Notes: generated by a model from the sequence alone, not told the origin. Shown: positions 15,680 through 24,368, numbered from the stretch's first letter. The stretch is DNA of 64,000 bases from Thermococcus sp. M36 (GCF_012027355.1 NZ_SNUH01000001.1:1326875-1390874), one strand, 5' to 3'. Numbers and translations: made by a program.

Positions 15680-16406
15680 CGAGCTCCTCGGGCAGGCCTT
15701 CCCTGCGTATCCTTTCCTCTATGAGTTTCTTGTCGTAATCTACCTCTATGAACTTCGTATGGAGCGTATCAACGTCCACGAGAGCGAACGTGGCCTTGTG
15801 CTCCCTTCCAGGCGGGAATCCTATGCTTCCCGGGCAGATAACCCTTCCGTAGCGGGTCATGGCGTTGACTGGATACTTCGGCGAGGCCACGAAGAGTATC
15901 TCGTAATCCTTCACGGGGTGCATTATTGCCTCGTAGTAGCTCGTCGGCTGCTCCGGGAGGACTCTTCCCCCGAATGGGTCGAGGGGACTTCCGTAGACGC
16001 CAAAAATGTCATTCTTGCCAACCCTGTCGACTAGGTAAACCGGCAGATCGCGTATGAACTCCCTGCCTTCGTGACCGAGCTTTTCCCACGTGTACTTCAA
16101 GGCCAGCTTGATGTGCTCGGGATAGTTCACCCGGTCGATGTAGTCCGGACCTTCGGCGTGGGGATCACTCTCGGCTATGACCTGGTCAAACTCGCCCCGG
16201 ATTATTCTGACCTTGTTGCTCCTCATGAGGTCGTCCAGAGTGTCGAGAACTTCCTTTGGATACGGGAACAGGCCGACTATGTTTCCGAGGATGTAGTACT
16301 TCTCGATCTCATAGCCCTCCTCTTTGAGAGTCTCTATCTTTTCGAGGGCCTTCGCGAGGGCTGGAAGGTTGCCGTTAATGTTCGCCAGAACCGCAACGTA
16401 CACCAT
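15651..16406 (-). CDS. Metallophosphoesterase-fold protein without metal ligands
   Basis: A 251-residue protein with the full sequence layout of YfcE/MJ0936-type phosphodiesterases, but every metal motif is altered. The family's SDIHGNLPAL reads ANINGNLPAL, GDIVGYGP reads GNIVGLFP, GNHD reads GEFD, the His before GSP reads VYGSPLDPFGG, and GHTH reads ASPKY. Only structural parts such as CPGSIGFPPG remain. It is therefore probably an inactive scaffold or sensor. The reading frame is intact and well expressed in style, so it is not a decaying gene. ATG 16406 follows a GGGGTGGGAGG site. A GTG one codon later is an alternative. Confidence 0.8.
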   Translation of the reverse strand: MVYVAVLANINGNLPALAKALEKIETLKEEGYEIEKYYILGNIVGLFPYPKEVLDTLDDLMRSNKVRIIRGEFDQVIAESDPHAEGPDYIDRVNYPEHIKLALKYTWEKLGHEGREFIRDLPVYLVDRVGKNDIFGVYGSPLDPFGGRVLPEQPTSYYEAIMHPVKDYEILFVASPKYPVNAMTRYGRVICPGSIGFPPGREHKATFALVDVDTLHTKFIEVDYDKKLIEERIRREGLPEELVRTLYHGKI

Positions 16407-16717
16407 CCTCCCACCCCCGCACTTTTTCTTACTCAAATTAACTAAAAGTGCTGGAGATATTTAAAGATTTCGGGGGTCTGAGAGGAAGAACAAGTCTATC
16501 TATCAACACTCGACCTCTAAAGGGGCCGTGAAAGGTTTGTAGCTCTCAGAAAGGTCTGCTCAGAATGTTTTCTAATCCTGTGGCAATTTGGCCGGGCAAA
16601 CTCTTTGGATGAAATGAAGTTCTCATATCCAGAGTGAGCAACTCGAAAGTGGAGACATCCGATGTTGAATCTTTCAGAAGAATCCACGAACTTTTGTTTG
16701 GCAGAAGTTTGTGATGC
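16407..16717. other. Intergenic region between the phosphoesterase homologue and tRNA-Arg
   Basis: About 310 bases with no supported gene. The phosphoesterase promoter lies at the left (reverse strand, TTTAAATATC near 16455). The rest has several short A/G-rich runs and one GGATGAAATGAAG element, but no complete C/D-box layout and no stable long hairpin that I can see. Confidence 0.4.
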
Positions 16718-16795
16718 TGGCGGACCGGCGGGGATTTGAACCCCGGACCTGCGGCTTAGGAGGCCGCCGCCCTATCCTAGCTAGGCTACCGGTCC
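16718..16795 (-). tRNA. tRNA-Arg (CCT)
   Basis: Read on the reverse strand: acceptor GGACCGG/CCGGTCC, discriminator G, CCA encoded, anticodon stem GCGGC/GCCGC with loop CTCCTAA (anticodon CCT), and T-loop TTCAAAT. One of three tRNA-Arg genes in the window. Confidence 0.96.
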
Positions 16796-16862
16796 ACTGC
16801 CCGCTATTCCTTCCCAGGGAAGGGTATTTAAAGTTTACGGTGTAGCAGAACTGGTGGTGCGG

Positions 16863-17315
16863 ATGGTGGATGAGCTTGATCTCAAGATAATCTCTCTGCT
16901 CCAGGAAAACGCCCGCCTATCGTACAGGGAGATAGCCCGGGAGCTCAGGGTGGCTGTCGGAACGGTGTATAACCGCATTAAGAAGATGGAAGAGGAGGGG
17001 ATAATCAGAGGCTTCGCACCCATCCTGGACTACGAAAAGCTGGGCTTCGGGCTCACGGCAGTGATCGGGGTCAAGGCTCAGGGCAGGAAGATCGTCGAGA
17101 TCGAGAGGAAAATAGCCGAGAGCGACAGGGCTGTCATGGTCTATGACATAACGGGGGAGTTCGACATAGTGGTGGTCGCAAAGTTTAGGGACAGGGCAGA
17201 TATGAACCGCTTTGTTAAGTGGCTCCTTTCCCTTGAAGGCGTGGAGAAGACGAACACGAGTGTGGCCATGCAGGTCGTGAAGGAGGATCTGAGGATCCGG
17301 CTAACGGAGGACTAG
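16863..17315 (+). CDS. Lrp/AsnC-family transcriptional regulator
   Basis: A 150-residue regulator with an N-terminal helix-turn-helix (LDLKIISLLQENARLSYREI, then VAVGTVYNRIKKMEEEG) and a C-terminal RAM ligand-binding domain (VIGVKAQGRKI through GEFDIVVVAKF). Archaeal members form octamers and respond to amino acids. GGTGGTG at 16853-16859 points to ATG 16863 rather than the upstream GTGs. The promoter AAGGGTATTTAAAG lies at about 16820. The end overlaps the convergent next gene by 15 bases. Targets are unknown. Confidence 0.92.
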   Translation: MVDELDLKIISLLQENARLSYREIARELRVAVGTVYNRIKKMEEEGIIRGFAPILDYEKLGFGLTAVIGVKAQGRKIVEIERKIAESDRAVMVYDITGEFDIVVVAKFRDRADMNRFVKWLLSLEGVEKTNTSVAMQVVKEDLRIRLTED

Positions 17316-17627
17316 AACCTCGTTCAGGAACCTCTTTGCAAAGTCCTCGAAGCTCTCGGCCGGGAGCTTTACGTGCTTCCCGTTGACCTTTCCCTCAAAG
17401 ACTAGCCTCCTGGACGTTATTTCCCTTATTTTCTTGAAGTCTCTGTTTTCTTCTATCGTCCTTTCAAGAACTTCCGTGAACTCCTCCTCGTCTACCTGCA
17501 TAATAACGCCTTCGATCAGGATTTCTTTTCCGCATTCCTCGGAGCTACATTGAAATCTAAAACGGAGGCCCGGCTCGGCCTCCACGGGTACTGTCAGACC
17601 ATCCACGTTGTATATGAACACCTTCAT
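17301..17627 (-). CDS. Conserved hypothetical protein
   Basis: A 108-residue soluble protein that I do not recognise. The N-terminal part holds a Cys pair (FQCSSEECGKEILIEG) between beta strands. The C-terminal half is charged and helical (EEEFTEVLERTIEENRDFKKI), ending FAKRFLNEVLVLR. It could be a small metal-binding or adaptor protein. It lies six bases downstream of the GfcR-like gene on the same strand, so the two are probably co-transcribed, and it ends convergently inside the Lrp gene's tail. Confidence 0.65.
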   Translation of the reverse strand: MKVFIYNVDGLTVPVEAEPGLRFRFQCSSEECGKEILIEGVIMQVDEEEFTEVLERTIEENRDFKKIREITSRRLVFEGKVNGKHVKLPAESFEDFAKRFLNEVLVLR

Positions 17628-17633
17628 TTGAGG

Positions 17634-18350
17634 TCACTCCAGTTTTATGAGACTCTCCACGGGTATGTTGTACTCCTTCTTTAGGCGCTCTACGACGTCG
17701 CCCACGCTTATCAGGAAAAACATCCCTACAGGCCTTGCCCCCGCCTGCCTGCACATTTCGATGAGGGCTTTCTGGGTTTCGCCGCTCCTTATGACGTCGT
17801 CCACTATGAGTACGTTTTCCCCCTTTTTGAGGGCCCAGTGGGGCAGGTACAGGGTGGTTACACTCCCTGAAGCGCTGGGCACGTAGCTGACCTCGTAGAA
17901 CTTCTCGACACCGACTTCTTTCTTCTTCTTGGCGTATACAACGTCAACGTTGAGTTCTCTGGCGACGTGGACACCAAGGGCAATCCCGTCGGTGGCGGCG
18001 GTTAGCACTTTGTCCACGTTTTTGTCCAGGTACCTGCTCGCGATGTCTTCCGCTATAAGGCTCATGAGAGCAGTGTCGCTCAGAACCGGCATGTTGTCGA
18101 AGAATCCGTACTCATCGAACTTTATCCTCCTTCTGACCTCTTCTTCTATGTTGATGTAAGGGAGCAGCAGGTTGAGGAGCTCCTTTGTCCTCTCCGCGCT
18201 GGGGAGAACCTTGCCCCTGACGTACCGGTTGAGCACCGTGATGGGCAGGCCGGTTATCCTTGAGAGCTCCTCGTAGGTGTAGGTCTTTTTGAGCAGCCTG
18301 AGCACCCTGACGAGTCTGAGCTTTTCCTGCACCGACTTTAGCTGGCTCAT
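17634..18350 (-). CDS. GfcR-type regulator (HTH fused to phosphoribosyltransferase domain)
   Basis: A 238-residue protein with an N-terminal Xre-like helix-turn-helix (TYEELSRITGLPITVLNRYVRG) and a C-terminal type I phosphoribosyltransferase domain. The PRPP-binding motif is LIVDDVIRSGET. This is the architecture of PurR/GfcR proteins, which bind DNA and sense nucleotides or PRPP. In haloarchaea GfcR controls glucose breakdown. Residual orotate or purine transferase activity is not excluded. A reverse-strand TATA (ATTTATACA, about 18385-18393) provides its promoter. Confidence 0.85.
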   Translation of the reverse strand: MSQLKSVQEKLRLVRVLRLLKKTYTYEELSRITGLPITVLNRYVRGKVLPSAERTKELLNLLLPYINIEEEVRRRIKFDEYGFFDNMPVLSDTALMSLIAEDIASRYLDKNVDKVLTAATDGIALGVHVARELNVDVVYAKKKKEVGVEKFYEVSYVPSASGSVTTLYLPHWALKKGENVLIVDDVIRSGETQKALIEMCRQAGARPVGMFFLISVGDVVERLKKEYNIPVESLIKLE

Positions 18351-18404
18351 TCTCTCACCTCCAGTGGCCGGGAATTAACAAAAAAATGTATAAATACGTT
18401 TCGG

Positions 18405-18905
18405 TTATCTGGAGGCCTTCGTGGCCTTCTCCCGGTACTCATAGATCACGTCCCCATACTCCCTGAGCAGGAATTCCCTGGAAATGGGAGTGCCTTCGGG
18501 GTGGTTGAGGCCGGGGCAGAACGAGTCCATTTTGACGTATACCTCCATGGTCTTTCCGTGCCTGACGAAAACAAAGGGATATAGCCTGCATGCAAGGGGC
18601 CTGCGGCTGTAAATTCTGCACCTCATGGTCTCTGGGTCGAGAAAGACGCATCCCCCGTCGAAGGGCCTCTTTTTTAGGGCGTAGCTGAGGAACTTGTCCC
18701 CTCTGTAAAACATCTTCTCATAGTCAACGAACTCCCATGCGCTGTATCCCAGATCCTCTATCCCGGCTATATCTTCGTCCCTGATGGGTATTTCCAGCTC
18801 ATAGCAGCATTTTCCGCAGCCCTCAACGCACTTGAACCTGAACGAGGGGTCGCATTCGACTTCAAGGGTGTCGAGGTGGATCGTTGCAACCCACCTCTTG
18901 TCCAA
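18405..18905 (-). CDS. YkgJ-family zinc/iron-chelating Cys-cluster protein
   Basis: A 166-residue protein with the YkgJ Cys pattern: FKCVEGCGKCCYELEIPI, then CVFLDPETMRCRIYSRRPLACRLYPF and a late SFCPGLNHPEG. Eight such Cys probably hold a metal ion or an Fe-S cluster. Members are often linked to methylation or modification systems, but no reaction is established. It lies four bases after the RAM-domain gene on the reverse strand, in an operon headed by srp54. Confidence 0.87.
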   Translation of the reverse strand: MDKRWVATIHLDTLEVECDPSFRFKCVEGCGKCCYELEIPIRDEDIAGIEDLGYSAWEFVDYEKMFYRGDKFLSYALKKRPFDGGCVFLDPETMRCRIYSRRPLACRLYPFVFVRHGKTMEVYVKMDSFCPGLNHPEGTPISREFLLREYGDVIYEYREKATKASR

Positions 18906-18909
18906 GCCT

Positions 18910-19149
18910 TCACCCCCTGTAGGAGCTGGCTATGAGCGTCTCTGTCATCTCTATATTGCGTATCCTCCTCAGCACTTCATCGTGAAACTTATCAAGTTCG
19001 TGAATGTTCTCGACCTCGACGCGGAGTATTATGTCGTACTCCCCGTAGACCCGGTATATTTCCTTTATGTTCCCCACCTTCAGGAGCTCGTTGTAGACGC
19101 TCTCCTCGTTTCCGGGCTTAACAACAACCAGTACAAACGCCTCTATCAT
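18910..19149 (-). CDS. Stand-alone RAM (Lrp/AsnC ligand-binding) domain protein
   Basis: A 79-residue protein that is only the C-terminal RAM domain of Lrp regulators, with no DNA-binding part: [20 protein letters not shown], then [22 protein letters not shown] and [14 protein letters not shown] end ([12 protein letters not shown]). Such proteins form rings that bind amino acids and may modulate full-length Lrp partners, one of which lies 1.6 kb away. Its ATG overlaps the srp54 stop (ATGA), so it is translationally coupled to srp54. Confidence 0.88.
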   Translation of the reverse strand: MIEAFVLVVVKPGNEESVYNELLKVGNIKEIYRVYGEYDIILRVEVENIHELDKFHDEVLRRIRNIEMTETLIASSYRG

Positions 19150-20492
19150 ATCCCGAACCCCCCGAGATTGAACTTTTTGGCCATTTTTGACAGCTTCCTC
19201 TTGTCCATGCTCTTGAACATCTTCCTCATCTGGTTGTACTGGTGGAGCAGCTCCCTGACTTCTGCAGTACTGGTGCCGGAGCCCCTTGCAATCCTCTTTA
19301 TGCGGGAGTAGTTGATTATCTCCGGGTGTTCGAGCTCTTCTTCTGTCATCGAGTCCATTATGACCCTGTACCTCCTGAGCTTCTCCTCCCCGATGCGGAC
19401 GGCGTCGTCGGGGAGGGAGTACCCGAGCCCCGGAATCATCTGGAGTATCTGCTTTAGCGGCCCCATTTTCTGCATCGCCTCAAGCTGGGCGTACATGTCC
19501 TTGAGGTTGAACTTGCCCTTGAGGAACTTTTCGAGATCCTCCTCTTTAAACTCCTGGGCCTTCTGGAGCTCTTCAAGCTTTTGAAGCAGGCCCTCTATGT
19601 CGCCCATGCCGAGCAGTCTGGAGACAAAGCGTTTTGGGTCGAAAGGTTCGAGGTCATCTATCCTTTCCCCGACGCCGATGAACTTTATGGGCGCCCCGGT
19701 AGCGGCAACAGCCGAGAGGGCACCTCCTCCCTTGGCAGAACCATCGAGCTTTGTAACTATGATCGACCCTATCGGGGTCGCCTCCTTGAACGCGAGCGCC
19801 TGGTTGTAGGCCTGCTGGCCGATCGTTCCGTCTATAACCAGGATGACCTCGTGGGGCTGTATGGCGGAGCTGATCTGCCTCATTTCCTCGATCAGGCCCT
19901 TCTCCTCCTTGTGCCGCCCCGCCGAGTCAACTATGATGACATCAACGCCCCTGTCCCTGAAGTACTCAACCCCCTCGCGGGCCAGTTTGACGGCGTCTTT
20001 CTCTTCGGGGTCGCCGAACACCTCTATCCCATAGGGCTCCACGAGCTGCCGCAGCTGGTGGTATGCACCTGGGCGCCAGGTGTCCGAGCAGACGAGGCCG
20101 ACCTTGTAACCCCTCTTCTGAAGGTGCCGTGCCAGCTTTGCCACGCTAGTGGTCTTACCCGACCCCTGTATTCCCACTGTGAGCAGGACAGTCGGCCTCC
20201 CCTTTATTTCCAGAGGCTTTGCCTCTTTTCCGAGGAATTTGGTTAGTTCTTCGTACACTATCTGTATTATGTGCTCTTTTTTGGAAGCCCCCGCGGGAGG
20301 CTTCTCCTCGAGGGCCCGCTTTTCTATGGTCTTTGTCAGCTTGAGTACGAGCCTGACGTTGACATCTGCCTGGATGAGTGCCCTCTGTATATCTCTCACG
20401 ACCTCCTTTATGAGGGCCTCGTCAACTGCGCCGGAACGGGCGAGCTTTCTGAGGGCATTGTTAAGTGCCTTTCCGAGCTTTTCTAGGGCCAT
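19146..20492 (-). CDS. srp54: Signal recognition particle 54 kDa protein
   Basis: A 448-residue GTPase that binds signal sequences and docks with FtsY for co-translational membrane targeting. The N domain is followed by the G domain with [15 protein letters not shown] (P-loop), [15 protein letters not shown] and [10 protein letters not shown]. The Met-rich M domain begins near residue 300 ([19 protein letters not shown]) and carries the RNA-binding [14 protein letters not shown] reverse-strand TATA (TTTATAAAC, about 20523-20531) lies just upstream. It heads the operon srp54-RAM-YkgJ. Confidence 0.98.
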   Translation of the reverse strand: MALEKLGKALNNALRKLARSGAVDEALIKEVVRDIQRALIQADVNVRLVLKLTKTIEKRALEEKPPAGASKKEHIIQIVYEELTKFLGKEAKPLEIKGRPTVLLTVGIQGSGKTTSVAKLARHLQKRGYKVGLVCSDTWRPGAYHQLRQLVEPYGIEVFGDPEEKDAVKLAREGVEYFRDRGVDVIIVDSAGRHKEEKGLIEEMRQISSAIQPHEVILVIDGTIGQQAYNQALAFKEATPIGSIIVTKLDGSAKGGGALSAVAATGAPIKFIGVGERIDDLEPFDPKRFVSRLLGMGDIEGLLQKLEELQKAQEFKEEDLEKFLKGKFNLKDMYAQLEAMQKMGPLKQILQMIPGLGYSLPDDAVRIGEEKLRRYRVIMDSMTEEELEHPEIINYSRIKRIARGSGTSTAEVRELLHQYNQMRKMFKSMDKRKLSKMAKKFNLGGFGI

Positions 20493-20762
20493 TCTCTCCC
20501 ACCGTTAGGATGGAGTCTCCAAAGTTTATAAACAGTTGGGTGGGAATCTTGTGGACAGATGTATCCTTTAGGGAAAATCGGCGCTGTTATGTTAATTTTG
20601 GTTGCCAATTTCTGTACATTAAATAACTGGCACGGTCATCAGTCCTTTTTTCCGGGATTTTGGAATTCTCATGGCCATAAATGAGATTTTAAGGTCGCAT
20701 AAGGCTTTTAAACATTCTAAGAGATATAGGAGTGGTGGAGAGAGAAAAAGGAGGTGAGAGAG

Positions 20763-20873
20763 ATGACATGGATGGCCGAGCTTTACGGTTACATGCTCCA
20801 GCGTGAGATGGAAAGGCGGAGGAGGCGGCCGATACCGGAGGAACTTGAATACCTTGACGCCCTCAGGGCTTGA
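20763..20873 (+). CDS. Small 36-residue protein
   Basis: MTWMAELYGYMLQREMERRR followed by RRPIPEELEYLDALRA. No family recognised. Support comes from a very strong ribosome binding site (AAAAGGAGGTGAG at 20745-20757) at ideal spacing, a promoter-like GGCTTTTAAACATTC at about 20705-20719, and codon choice (GAG, CTT, AGG, GCC) like other genes here. The product is an amphipathic helix with a central Arg run, so it may bind nucleic acid or another protein. Nothing follows it in the same direction for 300 bases, so it seems to be monocistronic. Confidence 0.55.
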   Translation: MTWMAELYGYMLQREMERRRRRPIPEELEYLDALRA

Positions 20874-21202
20874 TTATTAACCCGCTTTTCTATTTCTCTG
20901 TGGTGGTGCCGTGAAGATCACTGCGAACGCACCGCGCGCACGGTTAACTAATCCGGGATTTCTGAGATGAGCATGGACGGTATTGGAAAGCTGAGAGGTG
21001 CAATGTTTTTGTGGTCCATAAGACGGGGTTCTTCAGGGGAAATTCTTTCTTCTCTCTTAATGAGAAGTGTCGGCCCATGGCTAGGGGGCGCTGGTCTGTG
21101 TGGGACAAGGGGGCAAATAGACAATCGTCGATATTATCTTTAATGAATGTCTATGGGAAAGGTTTTTATACTTTAAAGTAGTATATATTAGTGGTGATAT
21201 TG
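20874..21202. other. Intergenic stretch between two small genes
   Basis: About 330 bases. The right part holds the promoter of the next gene (GGTTTTTATACTTTAAAG at about 21162-21179). In the left part a CTGAGATGAG..GCTGAGAGG sequence (about 20964-21000) has D-box-like elements but no proper C boxes. I see no convincing gene. Confidence 0.35.
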
Positions 21203-21412
21203 ATGACAACCGTGATTAGGCGTGATTCCGAGAGGTTTTTGAAGGAGCTTCGGGCCCATTACGGCGATGTCTGGAGGATACCATCGAGCAGGTACCTGTC
21301 CAAGCCGGACTTCGTCGTCGTTGACCCCAGAAGTGGCAAGAAGACCAAAGTAAGCTTTGTGTCGCTCGACGACGGTGAAGTCGTGGGCGTTGTTTACGAC
21401 GAGCTTGGCTGA
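21203..21412 (+). CDS. Small conserved hypothetical protein
   Basis: A 69-residue protein. It begins TTVIRRDSERFLKELRAHYG and continues with YLSKPDFVVVDPRSGKKTKV and a final FVSLDDGEVVGVVYDELG. The mix of a helix and a beta hairpin suggests a small single-domain cytoplasmic protein. ATG 21203 follows GGTGATATT, and a clear TATA lies upstream. Function not recognised. Confidence 0.65.
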   Translation: MTTVIRRDSERFLKELRAHYGDVWRIPSSRYLSKPDFVVVDPRSGKKTKVSFVSLDDGEVVGVVYDELG

Positions 21413-21498
21413 ATTTTTTGTTTTTGGCCGGCACTCCTTTTTGGTGGGCTGGATAACCGTTAAATACAGGATGTCCCTAAGTTTTGTCGGTGGGTATT

Positions 21499-22800
21499 AT
21501 GCCCGATGACGTGTATCAGGAAGCCCTCAGGCTGGCATCGAATATACACGACCGGTATCTGCGAGCCATAACCTATTCCAAAATCGGGTACTACATGTAC
21601 CTGGCGAAAAAACCCGGATACAAAACGGCGTTCAAATACGCCTTCAACGTTATAGGTGCCATTGATAATCCCCTCGTGGGGGTCAGGGCTCTCATGGGTG
21701 TGGGGGCGTACCTTCACAGAACCAACCCCCAGGTGGCCCGGAAGGTTTTCAGTCAGGCCCACGAGACGATACTGGGATTCCCTGATCCACTGAGGGATGA
21801 GCTGCTCAGTGAGCTCGTCATGAAGGCTCTTGAGCTCGGCTCGGTGGACGATGCCCTTTTCTATGCCTCCGACATAGAGGATTCAACGAAACGCAACGAT
21901 TTTCTTCTCAGGGTACTGGGGGCGTACCTTGAGAGGGGCAACATGCGCAAGGCCCACCTCCTGCTTAGGCGGATAACTGATGAGCCGTGGCGCTCCGTGG
22001 CCATAGTGGAGACAATAAAATGGCACCTTAAGCGGGAAGAGTTCGGGAGCTCCATCCGACTTCTGTCCGAGCTCAGGGACGGGAACTGGCTGAGTGAGGC
22101 CATGAGGGAGGTTGCAGTTCACCTGAAGGGCGCAGATGTCCCCAGGGAGACCTACGAGAAGTTTGTGGACATTGCACTTACGCTCTCGACCGAGCATGGA
22201 ATGGAGGCCCTGGAGTCCCTTCTGGTCGGGCTGGGCTCTCAGGGCGAGATAGATTTTGTAATGGATATGCTCAGAAAGATTCCCCCCGCCAGGCGGCTTT
22301 CCGTTCTGAAGGGCATAGTCACGTCTGCCGCTGATCGCGAAGGAGTCATGCTGAAACTGGTTGAGTCGCTGGGGGGAAGGGAGCTCGATGAGGTCTCAGC
22401 CTTTATCATTGACAAGCTGCTTTCCTTCCCAGCGGATAGGAAGTACCTCGGCTTGGTTCTCAGGATCGGAGAGAGGAGCGTTAATGACGCGGTTCTTGTT
22501 AAGGTCACGACGTACCTCGCCCGGCTCGGGGAGCTTGAGACCGCGTGGCAGTTTGCCCAGAGGGTGAGGGGTCACTATCTGCGCTCCCTGGCATTCGGGA
22601 GCATAGCAGTGGCGAAACTGAAAGCGGGGGACATAGACGGTGCTATTGATGCGGCCCTTGAGGTCAAGGATCCGAAGTGGGGCTCGTGGCTTCTGAGTGA
22701 AATACTCACTAAAATACTGGAGCTCCACGCTGGTGGTGGGCTGAAGGAGGACATAGAGGAGAGGGCCCGGCACCAGAGGGCCATGTGGGAAAAGCACTAA
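21499..22800 (+). CDS. Alpha-solenoid (TPR-like) repeat protein, unknown function
   Basis: A 433-residue protein made of helical hairpin repeats about 33-37 residues long with a recurring core such as A..I.D...R...L..I...L...G...A..L (seen at VDDALFYASDIEDSTKRNDF, again at MRKAHLLLRRITDEPWRSVA, and near the end at IDGAIDAALEVKDPKWGSWL). Such solenoids usually mediate protein-protein contacts. No catalytic motif or membrane segment is present. ATG 21499 is chosen over the TTG at 21484 because GGTGGGT lies between them. It stands alone, 40 bases before mtnP. Confidence 0.75.
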   Translation: MPDDVYQEALRLASNIHDRYLRAITYSKIGYYMYLAKKPGYKTAFKYAFNVIGAIDNPLVGVRALMGVGAYLHRTNPQVARKVFSQAHETILGFPDPLRDELLSELVMKALELGSVDDALFYASDIEDSTKRNDFLLRVLGAYLERGNMRKAHLLLRRITDEPWRSVAIVETIKWHLKREEFGSSIRLLSELRDGNWLSEAMREVAVHLKGADVPRETYEKFVDIALTLSTEHGMEALESLLVGLGSQGEIDFVMDMLRKIPPARRLSVLKGIVTSAADREGVMLKLVESLGGRELDEVSAFIIDKLLSFPADRKYLGLVLRIGERSVNDAVLVKVTTYLARLGELETAWQFAQRVRGHYLRSLAFGSIAVAKLKAGDIDGAIDAALEVKDPKWGSWLLSEILTKILELHAGGGLKEDIEERARHQRAMWEKH

Positions 22801-22840
22801 CGTTTTAAGCCCTCCCCCGTTTCTCTCCTCAGGTGATACC

Positions 22841-23644
22841 ATGCCGAGGATAGCTATTATTGGAGGTTCCGGAGTCTACGACCCCAAGCTGCTCCAGAAC
22901 GTCAGGGAGGAGTTCGTGAGCACGCCGTACGGAAAGGTCAGGGTGAAGATAGGGGAGTATGACGGGGAGGAGATAGCCTTTCTGCCCAGGCACGGGGAGG
23001 GGCACAGCGTCCCGCCGCACAAGATAAACTACCGCGCTAACATCTGGGCCCTCTACGAGCTCGGCGTCGAGAGGATACTCTCAACTTCGGCTGTTGGCTC
23101 GCTCAACGAGGCCATGAAGCCCGGTGATTTCGTCGTTCTCGACCAGCTGCTTGACTTCACCAAAACGAGGCACTACACCTTCTACGACGGCGATGAGAGC
23201 CCACACGACAGGAAGTTTGTGGCCCACGTTGACTTCACCGACCCCTACTGCCCAGAGCTGAGGAAGGCACTGATAACCGCCGCAAAGGAACTGGGCTTCA
23301 ACTACCACCCAACAGGTACCTACGCCTGCATGGAGGGGCCGCGCTTCGAGACGAGGGCCGAGATAAGGGCCCTTAAGATACTCGGCGCCGACGTCGTTGG
23401 CATGACCCAGTGCCCTGAGGCGGCGCTCGCGAGGGAGCTTGAGATGTGTTACGCCAGCGTTGCCATAGTCACCAACTTTGCCGCGGGGATAAGCACCCAG
23501 AAGCTCACTCACACGGAAGTTGTCGAGCTCATGGCCCAGAAGAGCGAGGAGATAAAGTACCTCCTTATGACGTCCATCAAGTATATCCCGAAGGAGAGAC
23601 ACTGCGCCTGCAAGGATGCCCTTAAAGGTGCAACTGGGGAGTGA
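22841..23644 (+). CDS. mtnP: S-methyl-5'-thioadenosine phosphorylase
   Basis: A 267-residue phosphorylase that splits methylthioadenosine (the by-product of polyamine synthesis) into adenine and methylthioribose-1-phosphate. Family features are IGGSGVYDPKLL at the start, FLPRHGEGHSVPPHKINYRANIWAL, TYACMEGPRFETRAEI, and VGMTQCPEAALARELEMCYASVA. The C-terminal Cys pair RHCACKD matches the stabilising CXC of the hyperthermophilic enzyme. TTTTAAG at 22804-22810 provides the promoter. Related purine nucleoside phosphorylases differ in the base-contact loop, so the MTA assignment is firm but not absolute. Confidence 0.94.
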   Translation: MPRIAIIGGSGVYDPKLLQNVREEFVSTPYGKVRVKIGEYDGEEIAFLPRHGEGHSVPPHKINYRANIWALYELGVERILSTSAVGSLNEAMKPGDFVVLDQLLDFTKTRHYTFYDGDESPHDRKFVAHVDFTDPYCPELRKALITAAKELGFNYHPTGTYACMEGPRFETRAEIRALKILGADVVGMTQCPEAALARELEMCYASVAIVTNFAAGISTQKLTHTEVVELMAQKSEEIKYLLMTSIKYIPKERHCACKDALKGATGE

Positions 23645-23730
23645 CCCTGCTTTTCTTTATTAACTATGTTTCGATCAAATCCCTGTTCTGGCCGCAATAA
23701 CGCTGCCGGGCGAACTCATGAGAAATGCTG

Positions 23731-23808
23731 TGGCGCCCCGGCGGGGATTCGAACCCCGGACCTCGAGGTCCGCAGCCTCGCGCCCTATCCAGACTAGGCC
23801 ACCGGGGC
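23731..23808 (-). tRNA. tRNA-Arg (GCG)
   Basis: Reverse strand: acceptor GCCCCGG/CCGGGGC, discriminator G, encoded CCA, anticodon stem CGAGG/CCTCG with loop CTGCGGA (anticodon GCG), and T-loop TTCGAAT. A TATA (CTTTATAAATTT) lies upstream between this gene and the divergent tRNA-Gly. Confidence 0.95.
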
Positions 23809-23911
23809 ATGCCCGCTAACCCTTCTCGGCAACGCTTTATAAATTTAACCGTCTCAGCCCACCGAAAGATTTATAAAGAGGCCACGGGTGAGTATTCTAC
23901 GGGCTGGAACT

Positions 23912-23989
23912 GCGGTGGTAGTCTAGCCTGGTCTAGGACAGCGGCCTGCCACGCCGCTGGCCCGGGTTCAAATCCCGGCCACCGCACCA
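23912..23989 (+). tRNA. tRNA-Gly (GCC)
   Basis: Acceptor GCGGTGG/CCACCGC, discriminator A, CCA encoded, anticodon stem GCGGC/GCCGC with loop CTGCCAC (anticodon GCC), and T-arm CCGGG-TTCAAAT-CCCGG. Its promoter is GATTTATAAAGAGG at 23868-23881. Confidence 0.96.
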
Positions 23990-24260
23990 CAATTCTCATG
24001 CACCTGTTTTGACGCCATTTCTGTCCTGAAAGAATCTGCCGCGCAGTTCTAGGCTTTGATGAGTTGTATCAATACATCGCGAAATCTTTGTGGGGTGCCA
24101 GTGCGGTTCATAATCAGGACTTATCGCAGGATTCAGCACGTGAACCTGCCCCAATGGGGCGCTTTGAGTAAATCCAGACTTTTTAAAGGGGCTGGCATCC
24201 CGTTTCAAAGTCTATGTGGGACGGGGGGCGATTGAAGCTGGCCATTGGGTCGGCTTTGGG
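23990..24260. other. Non-coding stretch after tRNA-Gly
   Basis: About 270 bases with short hairpins (for example GCCCCAATGGGGC near 24151) and a promoter-like ACTTTTTAAAGGGG at 24177-24190. A 70-codon frame on the reverse strand has atypical composition and no ribosome binding site, so I do not call it. The area may be decayed sequence between tRNA genes. Confidence 0.35.
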
Positions 24261-24368
24261 ATGGTGAGGGCTGGTGGGAGCAAGGCGAAAAAGCGCTGGA
24301 AGGAAGTGAAAGAGATAAGGAAAGAAATGAGGCTTGGTGAGTTCTTGACGAAGTCAAGACTCCAGTAG
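24261..24368 (+). CDS. Possible small basic protein (35 residues)
   Basis: Reads MVRAGGSKAKKRWKEVKEIR then KEMRLGEFLTKSRLQ. It is strongly basic and helical with coding-like codon choice (AAG, AGG, GAG). A TATA-like element is at 24177-24190. No clear ribosome binding site precedes the ATG, and an in-frame GTG further upstream could add 15 residues. It may be a real micro-gene or the end of a lost gene. Confidence 0.3.
   Translation: MVRAGGSKAKKRWKEVKEIRKEMRLGEFLTKSRLQ

Noticed and set aside
20950..21010. CTGA-containing stretch considered as a further C/D sRNA
   Set aside because: Two D-like boxes are present but no C box lies at 10-13 bases from either one.
23996..24208. 70-codon reverse-strand frame after tRNA-Gly
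   Set aside because: Composition is odd (many His, Pro, Ser), no start signals, and it lies in a stretch with tRNA-style hairpins.
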